Positions 6,084 through 11,349 of a DNA stretch of 11,349 nucleotides are shown one piece after another (position 1 is the stretch's first letter; each line of letters opens with the position of its first letter). The notes under the pieces were generated by a model, which made no database searches, had not been told where the DNA came from, and worked only from the letters and a program-made list of their open reading frames with translations. Position numbers and translations under genes: made by a program. Source of the DNA: a bacterium UBP8_UBA6595 (GTDB lineage: Bacteria; Margulisbacteria; Marinamargulisbacteria; UBA6595); the NCBI GenBank assembly GCA_002433595.1, contig DJIL01000023.1, positions 1 through 11,349 on the forward strand. Reading direction: 5' to 3'.

Positions 6084-6539
6084 CTAAGGCTTAATCGCGA
6101 ACAACGGTTGACCATATTCAACAGTTTGTCCGTTTTCAACCAAAATTTTAGTTATAGAACCAGATACTTCTGATTCAATTTCATTAAACAACTTCATTGC
6201 CTCAACCAAGCATAAAACAGCACCTTTGCTAACTGTTTGACCAATGGATACAAAATTATCTTCTTCTGGCTTCGGGGTTAGGTAAACGGTACCAACCATT
6301 GGTGACTCTATTATAATATCCCCATCATTTTCTGGGGTTTTCGCTGGCTCTACTTGCGTTTGAATCTCAGCTGCTGCCGGTACTGGAGTAGGAACAGTCG
6401 TTACCAAATTTTGCGCAGGCATTGTGATTGGTGTCGCTTTTGTAACTTCAATTGTACTGTCATCTGATGATATTTTTAACGATGCAATGTCAGCATCTTC
6501 AACCATTTTAATGATACGTTTTATCTTTTGAAAATCCAT
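6084..6539 (-). CDS. accB: biotin carboxyl carrier protein of acetyl-CoA carboxylase
   Basis: AccB carries the biotin that shuttles CO2 between the carboxylase and transferase parts of acetyl-CoA carboxylase, the first step of fatty-acid synthesis. The protein has 151 residues. A helical N-terminus (MDFQKIKRIIKMVEDAD) is followed by a Pro/Ala-rich linker (about 35-70) and a biotinyl domain (about 75-151). The domain has the conserved SPMVGTVY and the biotin attachment motif EAMK with Lys116. The usual partner accC does not follow; recJ does, 2 bp downstream. There is no Shine-Dalgarno sequence before the ATG, and a possible promoter ends almost at the start codon. Confidence 0.95.
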   Translation of the reverse strand: MDFQKIKRIIKMVEDADIASLKISSDDSTIEVTKATPITMPAQNLVTTVPTPVPAAAEIQTQVEPAKTPENDGDIIIESPMVGTVYLTPKPEEDNFVSIGQTVSKGAVLCLVEAMKLFNEIESEVSGSITKILVENGQTVEYGQPLFAIKP

Positions 6540-6549
6540 AATACATTCT

Positions 6550-6579
6550 ATAGTATGGGATCTAAAAGCCGTTGGTCAA
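6550..6579 (-). promoter_or_regulatory. possible promoter of accB giving a leaderless or very short leader
   Basis: On the minus strand TTGACC (6579-6574, five of six to -35) is followed after 18 bp by TACTAT (6555-6550, four of six to -10). Initiation about 7 nt later would fall near 6543, only about 4 nt before the ATG at 6539. The -35 overlaps the hemW stop codon. The match is moderate and was judged by eye. Confidence 0.35.
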
Positions 6580-7733
6580 GGGTTTAAATCTGACAACCCC
6601 TCCAATAAAATTTGTTCAACCACGGTATCTAGTACATGACGACCCGCGTATGTGGCTACTAACCGGTCCTGTTTTTGAGATAGCAAGCCGGATTGAGTTA
6701 ACGTGTAGACGGTGGGGCTCCGGTTCAAATCAACCGAAAACCATTGGTGTGCCTGAATTACAGATACCCCCTCGCGTGTACGCAGCCCCACCATGAGCCA
6801 TTCCTCAAACCGAGCCGCATAATCAATTGAGCGCATGGGCACTGGGCGAACGGGTGATTGGCAATACGACTGAAAGTGACTAATATTGCGAAATCGTTGG
6901 CCTTGAAAAAACGAGTGTGCGCTGGGCCCCACACCCAAATACGGCCGAAACTGCCAGTAGCCTTGATTATGAATCGACGCATGCCCGGGTTTGGCAAAAG
7001 CGGAGCGCTCGTACCAGTCAAAGCCAGCCATCGTCAGGGCGTTAAAAATTTGATCATAATCATCCGCCATTGCATCATTGGATCGTGTGGTTTGTGTTTT
7101 ATAAAAGGGTGTTCCCGGCTCCACCGTTAGTCCGTAGGTGGATACATGATCAATGCCCAACTGTTCATAATCCTTGAGTACACCGGCCAATCGATCTGGG
7201 GTTAACTGGGGCATGCCAAACATTAAATCCAAGCCAATCGATACCGTACTCAGCGACCGAATACGCTCAACGGCAGCCACTACATCGGGCCAAGTATGGC
7301 GACGACCTAAATGTTTTAACACGGCTGCGTCACTCGACTGAGCCCCCATGCTAACGCGCATAGGGCCCTGTTTTTCCAAAGCAGCCAGCCAGTCGGGGGT
7401 GACATGCAGGGGGTCCATTTCAATAGTCAGTTCGCACGTGGTGGCCAGGGGCCACGCGGATTGAACCTGATTGAGCAGTTTGAGCCATTGTTCGGGCAGT
7501 AGGGTACTGGGGGTCCCGCCACCAAAATAAATAGATTGAATCACAATGTCTGGATAGCGCGTTTGATAAGCGATGAGTTCCTGCTGGATGGCCTGAACCA
7601 ACTGGCTTCGGATATCGCTTGTTGGGTCATGGCGGTGCTTGAAAAAATTGCAATACGGGCATAGGCTCTCACAAAACGGAATGTGAATGTAAAGGCCAAT
7701 CGTTGTATCGGTGACGAAACTGGGGGGTGTCAC
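6576..7733 (-). CDS. hemW: HemW-type radical SAM heme chaperone (formerly coproporphyrinogen oxidase-like)
   Basis: HemW binds heme and is thought to deliver it to respiratory proteins. It resembles HemN but is not the oxidase. The protein has 385 residues. The radical SAM cluster motif is C21-x3-C25-x2-C28 followed by N-F, without the fourth Cys (CxC) of HemN, which marks HemW. GGGTPS lies near residue 70. The HNxxYW heme-binding signature of HemW is present as HNQGYW, followed by LGVGPSAHS. A HemN C-terminal domain (EEWLMVGLRTREGV onward) is complete. The start is GTG at 7733, 6 bp after the stop of the truncated KAP gene, with no clear Shine-Dalgarno sequence. Translation may be coupled to the upstream frame. 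Confidence 0.94.
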   Translation of the reverse strand: MTPPSFVTDTTIGLYIHIPFCESLCPYCNFFKHRHDPTSDIRSQLVQAIQQELIAYQTRYPDIVIQSIYFGGGTPSTLLPEQWLKLLNQVQSAWPLATTCELTIEMDPLHVTPDWLAALEKQGPMRVSMGAQSSDAAVLKHLGRRHTWPDVVAAVERIRSLSTVSIGLDLMFGMPQLTPDRLAGVLKDYEQLGIDHVSTYGLTVEPGTPFYKTQTTRSNDAMADDYDQIFNALTMAGFDWYERSAFAKPGHASIHNQGYWQFRPYLGVGPSAHSFFQGQRFRNISHFQSYCQSPVRPVPMRSIDYAARFEEWLMVGLRTREGVSVIQAHQWFSVDLNRSPTVYTLTQSGLLSQKQDRLVATYAGRHVLDTVVEQILLEGLSDLNP

Positions 7734-7739
7734 GGATCG

Positions 7740-8228
7740 CTAGTTTAAAAACGAGTCCCAGCTCTCTAACCGTCGGTAAATGACTTGAAATCTGGAGTTA
7801 GCACGGCGAGGCCATCCAGCTAAACCATACGCCTTACCGTCATTCTCCGACACTACTGTTTTTGCAATGGAAGCACCCACCGCACTAACTGCTGTAAATG
7901 CTGTATAAATTTTATTTTTTATGCTTGAATCACCTGGCAATTCTTCTAGCCTTTCTAACAATGTCTCTAAAATCGGCATAAGCGGTTCATCGTTAAAATT
8001 CTGTTCCCATGCATTTAAATACATACACTGGATCTTTTTATTTTCGAGATCATGTTTCCACATGTTTACAAACGTCGTTTTTCCCGACCCAAACGATGCA
8101 TTAAGGCTTAGCACATAGGCGTCGTCTTCAACTGCATAAACTATTCTAATCGCCTGTGTCAGTTTTTCTGCAAACTTTTTGCGGTTGAGGCAATCGTCCG
8201 TATCAAACGTCAGCACATCAGAACCCAT
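7740..8228 (-). CDS. truncated KAP-family P-loop NTPase (probable remnant)
   Basis: 162 residues. The N-terminal half matches KAP NTPases: a Walker A motif A44-x4-G-K-T (FGSGKTT, 46-52) and the family-typical YLNAWEQNF (70-78). The DDLDR-type Walker B, the usual membrane insertion and the rest of the ATPase core are absent. Full-length KAP proteins are several hundred residues. After about residue 135 the sequence (GWPRRANSRFQVIYRRLESW) does not look like KAP and may come from a deletion junction. It lies between the 3' end of tRNA-Val and hemW. KAP NTPases are often found in mobile and defence loci, so this may be the leftover of an island inserted at the tRNA. It is probably not a working ATPase. 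No Shine-Dalgarno sequence precedes the ATG at 8228. Confidence 0.7.
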   Translation of the reverse strand: MGSDVLTFDTDDCLNRKKFAEKLTQAIRIVYAVEDDAYVLSLNASFGSGKTTFVNMWKHDLENKKIQCMYLNAWEQNFNDEPLMPILETLLERLEELPGDSSIKNKIYTAFTAVSAVGASIAKTVVSENDGKAYGLAGWPRRANSRFQVIYRRLESWDSFLN

Positions 8229-8304
8229 CGTTGATGTTCAACTGCTCAGAGTTTTTAATATCTGTTGTAGTATTTATCATAAATTAATCGCAATGAAAAT
8301 TACA

Positions 8305-8381
8305 TGGTGGGCGGTACGGGAATCGAACCTGTGACCTCTTGCATGTCAAGCAAGTACTCTAACCAACTGAGCTAACCGCCC
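8305..8381 (-). tRNA. tRNA-Val (anticodon GAC), CCA encoded
   Basis: Reading the minus strand from 8381: acceptor GGGCGGT pairs fully with ACCGCCC (8315-8309), followed by discriminator A and an encoded CCA (8307-8305). The D-arm is GCTC/GAGT, with one G-T pair. The anticodon arm is CTTGC-TTGACAT-GCAAG with anticodon GAC (8347-8345). The T-loop is TTCGATT. The T-stem ACAGG/CCCGT has an A-C mismatch at its middle pair. Otherwise all arms are good. The gene heads the minus-strand cluster and is divergent from serC. Confidence 0.96.
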
Positions 8382-8433
8382 AAATACTTCAGTGTATACA
8401 AGCATACCATACTTCCACCATAGCCGGAATTTA

Positions 8434-8442
8434 TGCTATGAT
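8434..8442 (+). promoter_or_regulatory. extended -10 promoter of serC, probably leaderless
   Basis: TG at 8434-8435, one base, then TATGAT (8437-8442, five of six to the -10 consensus). No good -35 is seen at 16-18 bp, which extended -10 promoters tolerate. Initiation about 7 nt downstream would be near A8450, 3 nt before the serC ATG at 8453. This fits the absence of any Shine-Dalgarno sequence there. Confidence 0.45.
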
Positions 8443-8452
8443 TTAGTGCATT

Positions 8453-9547
8453 ATGAATCACACAAAAACAAGTGAACGTGTTGTTAATTTTAACGCCGGT
8501 CCATCAACCCTTCCTCTAGATGTTTTGGAAAAAGCTCAATCCGATTTTATCAATTACAAAGGTAAAGGCTTATCTGTATTAGAAATGAGTCATCGATCCG
8601 GTGATTTTATGGCAATTCGAGATCATGCTGAATCAACCATTCGACAATTGTTGTCGATACCCGATGATTACGCAGTCTTATTTTTACATGGTGGTGCAAC
8701 GACACAATTTTCATCTGTTCCTATGTACTTTGGACAAACGGGTCCCGTGTCATTTATTCACACCGGGTCATGGACAAAAAAAGCTTTAGCCGAAATTAAG
8801 AAATTTGGTAGCCATACAGTATTAGCTTCCTCAGAAGATACCAACTTTGATCGGATTCCAGCTATTGATACAAGTCAAATTGATTCCGCCAGTTCTTATG
8901 TGTATTGTTGTTCTAACAACACGATCTATGGCACGCAATTTGCAGAATTTCCAGATACAGGGTCTGTTCCCTTAGTTTCGGATATGTCGTCCGACATTTT
9001 GTCTCGACCGCTAACTATTAATCGGTTTGGACTAATTTTTGCAGGCGCACAAAAAAATGCGGGGCCGGCTGGCGTTACCTTAGTGATTGCCCGAAAAGAT
9101 TGGATAGCTACGCATGCAAACCCCAATCTACCATTAATGTTTCAATACGATAAGCATCTAAAAGAAGACTCAATGCTTAACACCTGCCCAACATTTTCAA
9201 TTTATCTAATGGGACTCACCGCCCAGTGGTTAGTGGATCAAGGCGGTGTTTCCGCTATTGCTGCCAAGAATCAGTCAAAAGCCAAAGCGTTGTATGATTA
9301 TATTGATGCGAGTGATTTTTACACGGCATGTGTTTCCGGCAATTCCCGATCACTCATGAATATTTGCTTTAAAACCCCCTCTGATGAACTGGATGCTAAA
9401 TTCCATAAACATGCCGCTGAAGCCGGGCTTATTGGACTTAAAGGGCATCGATTAGTCGGTGGGTTACGCGCCTCTATGTATAATGCCATGCCTAGCGCAG
9501 GCGTTGCCCAACTGATTGGTTTTATGGATCAGTTTCGGAAACAATAA
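8453..9547 (+). CDS. serC: phosphoserine aminotransferase
   Basis: SerC converts 3-phosphohydroxypyruvate and glutamate to O-phosphoserine (serine pathway). It also acts in the DXP-dependent route to pyridoxal phosphate. The protein has 364 residues, normal length. It starts VVNFNAGPSTLP and has MSHRS (45-49), LHGGATTQF (78-86), NNTIYGTQF (155-163) and VSDMSSDI (175-182). The PLP lysine K201 lies in AGAQKNAGPAGVTL, and a C-terminal GLKGHRLVGGLRASMYNA completes the fold. All key residues are present. There is no alternative start and no Shine-Dalgarno sequence; the -10 element ends 10 bp before the ATG. serA and serB are not nearby. The gap to hemH is 27 bp, so the two are probably co-transcribed. 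Confidence 0.97.
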   Translation: MNHTKTSERVVNFNAGPSTLPLDVLEKAQSDFINYKGKGLSVLEMSHRSGDFMAIRDHAESTIRQLLSIPDDYAVLFLHGGATTQFSSVPMYFGQTGPVSFIHTGSWTKKALAEIKKFGSHTVLASSEDTNFDRIPAIDTSQIDSASSYVYCCSNNTIYGTQFAEFPDTGSVPLVSDMSSDILSRPLTINRFGLIFAGAQKNAGPAGVTLVIARKDWIATHANPNLPLMFQYDKHLKEDSMLNTCPTFSIYLMGLTAQWLVDQGGVSAIAAKNQSKAKALYDYIDASDFYTACVSGNSRSLMNICFKTPSDELDAKFHKHAAEAGLIGLKGHRLVGGLRASMYNAMPSAGVAQLIGFMDQFRKQ

Positions 9548-9574
9548 GTTTCTAATGGAATCGCCTATTTGACT

Positions 9575-10513
9575 ATGAAAGCTATATTGATTGTTGATAT
9601 TGGCACACCCGCGTCAACAGCAGTAGCCGATATCTATGACTACCTGAATTGTTTATATAGCGATCCATTTATACTGCCTGAGTTTGCCGGCCAAGCGCCT
9701 CGATACCAACTGAGTGACGTCAATCTATCCAATCTAACGAGTGTTGATGCATCACCGATACTTCAGCGAGTGGTTGATGCTATTCAAACACAGTGGCAGT
9801 GGCCCGCAACGTATGCTTACCGATATGGAGACATCGGCATTACGCGTGGCATTCAGTACTTATTACAAGAAACAAATGGTCAATTGGATCACCTGCATAT
9901 CATTCCTTTATTTCCACAACGCACAGCATTAGCGAGCCAATCCATTAAGACTGCCATGCATCACTACATATCCCCCTTCAAAATCCCGATGTCTCTTACG
10001 GTGCAAAAACCCTACATTACAACCGCCGCCTACCAATTGGCTATCGCAGAGCAGTTGAAACAATATGATCAACACATGGCAGTTATTGCTGGCTTTCATG
10101 GGGCTAGTGTTGATTTAATAAAAAAAATGGATCCGACGCGTATCACTTGCTTATCCAAGCCAAATTGTTGTGAAAATCCAAGCCCCGTATCGGATGGGTG
10201 TTCGCGACGACAAGCGCATGCTTTATGTAATGCCATTGACACGCGAATTCAGCCCGTATTTTTAGATCATTTATTTGTTGAATCTGATGCTTATTTAGAT
10301 TCTAGTATGAAGGGTCGTGATCTACTGGATTCACGTAATACGGTTGGCCTTATACCGAATTGGATTACCCCATCAATTACCCAGCAGCTTGATAGTCATT
10401 ATTTAGATTGTTGGGTTCAGTCTAAATGCCAAACAAACTATACCCGTTTGCCCAATTTGTCTCCCGATGCTCAATATCAGGTTATTGTATCCAGTATTGG
10501 GCTTAATCCATAA
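9575..10513 (+). CDS. hemH: divergent ferrochelatase-family protein lacking C-terminal catalytic motifs
   Basis: Ferrochelatase inserts Fe2+ into a porphyrin at the end of heme synthesis. The N-terminal half is clearly of this family: MKAILIVDIGTP, DYLNCLYSDPFILP (22-35), YAYRYGDIGI (80-89), IIPLFPQRT (109-117) and the metal-site His in GFHGAS (H175). The second half is unusual. The GDPY, QSRFG and DCLETLEE-type motifs, including the catalytic Glu, cannot be found. Instead there is a Cys-rich stretch (C192, C198, C199, C209, C218) and a weak match to the LPxLN end. At 312 residues it is close to normal length, so it is diverged rather than truncated. The ATG at 9575 gives the usual N-terminus; a TTG at 9569 has slightly better GGA spacing. 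It may be an altered chelatase, a different metal-tetrapyrrole protein, or a decaying enzyme. Confidence 0.8.
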   Translation: MKAILIVDIGTPASTAVADIYDYLNCLYSDPFILPEFAGQAPRYQLSDVNLSNLTSVDASPILQRVVDAIQTQWQWPATYAYRYGDIGITRGIQYLLQETNGQLDHLHIIPLFPQRTALASQSIKTAMHHYISPFKIPMSLTVQKPYITTAAYQLAIAEQLKQYDQHMAVIAGFHGASVDLIKKMDPTRITCLSKPNCCENPSPVSDGCSRRQAHALCNAIDTRIQPVFLDHLFVESDAYLDSSMKGRDLLDSRNTVGLIPNWITPSITQQLDSHYLDCWVQSKCQTNYTRLPNLSPDAQYQVIVSSIGLNP

Positions 10514-10522
10514 ATTCGTGCT

Positions 10523-10559
10523 TGGCACAAAAAATGCGAATCTGGTACAGTGTTATTAT
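10523..10559 (+). promoter_or_regulatory. promoter region of the ferredoxin gene (sigma54-like and extended -10 elements)
   Basis: Between hemH and the ferredoxin, TGGCAC (10523-10528) and GC (10536-10537) have the GG-to-GC spacing of a sigma54 -24/-12 promoter; one T of the -12 TTGC is A. Downstream, TG-T-TATTAT (10551-10559) is an extended -10 for sigma70. TTGGCA (10522-10527) with an 18-bp spacer to TACAGT is a third possibility. The elements overlap, and I cannot tell which is used. That the gene has its own promoter seems likely. Confidence 0.45.
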
Positions 10560-10586
10560 AAGATACAAAAATTAAGGAGTAATATT

Positions 10587-10844
10587 ATGGGAAAAATTAT
10601 TTTAAATGATCAAGAAGTTGAAGTTGATGACAATGAACCAATTGTTGATGCTATTGAAGAGTTGGGGGTGCCCATTGGATGTAGCAACGGTGTTTGTGGA
10701 ACCTGTGAAATTGAAGTGCTATCTGGTATGGAACACTTAAATCCAATGAACGAAGAAGAAGAAGATCTTGGAATGGAAGGCAACCGCCGACTCGGGTGCC
10801 AATTATGTGTGAAAAATGGTGGTACTGTCACCATGACTTTTTAA
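10587..10844 (+). CDS. small [2Fe-2S] ferredoxin
   Basis: 85 residues from ATG 10587, preceded by AAGGAG (10574-10579) with a 7-nt gap, the clearest ribosome binding site among the housekeeping-type genes here. The longer in-frame extension to 10467 overlaps hemH and is not coding. Cluster ligands follow the plant-type pattern: C32-x4-C37-x2-C40 and C71, with an extra C74. The rest is a beta-grasp fold with a strongly acidic stretch (EEEED, 56-60), fit for electron transfer to a partner. The partner is not identifiable. The neighbouring hemH-like gene and hemW suggest, without proving, a link with heme or Fe-S metabolism. It is convergent with the right-edge gene, with 19 bp of AT-rich sequence between the stops. 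Confidence 0.93.
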   Translation: MGKIILNDQEVEVDDNEPIVDAIEELGVPIGCSNGVCGTCEIEVLSGMEHLNPMNEEEEDLGMEGNRRLGCQLCVKNGGTVTMTF

Positions 10845-10863
10845 TTTTATTTTTTTAATTTTC

Positions 10864-11349
10864 TTAAGGAACAATTAGCATTTTACCTTTACCAATGTGT
10901 TTTCCATCCGCTTGTACTACATAAAAGTACACACCCGCTGATGGGCTATATTCTAGCATGCTTTGATTAATTGTTAATTGAGTAAACATATTACCATTCG
11001 TATCGCTTCGAACCTGACGATTTACTGTGTCCTCACTTGAATAATTTTTTTGCATAACTCGGTTCCCAAACATATCATAAATTAATACTTTAATATTGCC
11101 TTGAATCTCTTTATTACTAGTAAAACCAATGACAGATCCTGTGCTTTTAAACGTTTCAACCATAACCCGTGTTAAGCTAAATGGGTTTGGAAATGGCAAT
11201 GGCGGCACCACAATATTCACTGTACGATTATGTGCGGCACCGACTACATTGGATTGCTCCGCCAATTGAGCAAAATAGCTTACTAATGCCATAATCGAAG
11301 TACCCGACCATGCCGAGGTTGATGCTGCCCCCCCAAAACTACTGAATTG
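10864..11349 (-). CDS. C-terminal part of a surface or secreted protein with a PNPF/FlgD-Ig-like domain
   Basis: The frame is open to the window edge (162 codons including the stop). The ATG at 11292 is internal, and the N-terminus lies outside. The visible end has VVPPLPFPNPFSLTR (PNPF at 54-57 of the fragment), KVLIYDMFGNRV (87-98) and SAGVYFYVVQADG (137-149), then KGKMLIVP. This is the pattern of FlgD-Ig-like/type IX-like C-terminal domains found at the ends of large exported proteins. In type IX systems such domains direct secretion and surface attachment; in other phyla the role is unsettled. The passenger part cannot be named. A G7 run (complement of 11328-11334) lies in the coding strand. 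Confidence 0.8.
   Translation of the reverse strand, partial: QFSSFGGAASTSAWSGTSIMALVSYFAQLAEQSNVVGAAHNRTVNIVVPPLPFPNPFSLTRVMVETFKSTGSVIGFTSNKEIQGNIKVLIYDMFGNRVMQKNYSSEDTVNRQVRSDTNGNMFTQLTINQSMLEYSPSAGVYFYVVQADGKHIGKGKMLIVP

Noticed and set aside
7734..8304. Search for a duplicated tRNA-Val 3' end marking an att site beyond the KAP fragment
   Set aside because: No second copy of the T-arm/acceptor sequence was seen between 7680 and 8304.
10467..10586. N-terminal extension of the ferredoxin
   Set aside because: It overlaps the end of hemH and lacks a ribosome binding site. AAGGAG lies 7 nt before the ATG at 10587, which gives a normal ferredoxin N-terminus.
10817..10842. Possible terminator hairpin (TGGTG, 7-nt loop, CACCA, then T5) at the ferredoxin end
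   Set aside because: The stem is only 5 bp, lies in the coding sequence and is four bases away from the T-run. The T-rich spacer is common in this AT-rich DNA.
11290..11310. SGTSIMA resembling the subtilase GTSMA active-site motif
   Set aside because: The following Pro is absent, no Asp or His catalytic regions are visible, and it lies very close to the C-terminal domain. Probably chance.

Overview
The window looks like a stretch of a moderately AT-rich bacterial chromosome, mostly housekeeping genes with accessory pieces at both ends and in two internal spots. The protein at the right edge ends in a PNPF-type, FlgD-Ig-like/type IX-like C-terminal domain, which suggests a double-membraned bacterium outside the well-studied proteobacteria. 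Several candidate phyla and the Fibrobacterota/Bacteroidota side carry such domains. I cannot name the lineage from this sequence. Start codons are varied (ATG, GTG, TTG), and several genes have no visible Shine-Dalgarno sequence.

Layout. A block on the minus strand runs leftwards from about 8381: tRNA-Val(GAC) with encoded CCA, a truncated KAP-family P-loop NTPase, hemW (heme chaperone), accB (biotin carboxyl carrier protein), recJ (5'-3' ssDNA exonuclease), a Rel/SpoT-type (p)ppGpp synthetase/hydrolase and rdgB (XTP/dITP diphosphatase). The gaps accB-recJ and recJ-rel are 2 bp, and rel overlaps rdgB, so this is probably an operon. Divergent from the tRNA, on the plus strand, are serC (phosphoserine aminotransferase), a divergent hemH (ferrochelatase family) and a small [2Fe-2S] ferredoxin with its own promoter and ribosome binding site. 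Two genes run off the edges and are open at the boundary: a putative secreted protein (minus, 1-679) and the PNPF-domain protein (minus, 10864-11349).

Most interesting region (about 680-2070). The last 72 bp of the rdgB homology occur twice in direct orientation (767-838 and 1998-2069, one mismatch). They flank about 1.16 kb that carries one plus-strand gene for a protein with 50-residue repeats. The left copy keeps a different in-frame rdgB tail followed 55 bp later by the secreted-protein gene. The right copy is joined to the intact rdgB body but has another tail. This is the arrangement left when a circle carrying a substitute 3' end integrates into the end of a gene, yet no recombinase is present. 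It may be a non-autonomous integrated element, or a single homologous crossover.

Functional themes: nucleotide-pool hygiene and stringent response (rdgB, rel), recombination (recJ), fatty-acid synthesis (accB), serine/PLP metabolism (serC), and heme/iron-sulfur metabolism (hemW, hemH-like, ferredoxin). The accessory genes (secreted protein, repeat protein, surface-domain protein) all contain G7 homopolymers and short tandem repeats, unlike the housekeeping genes.
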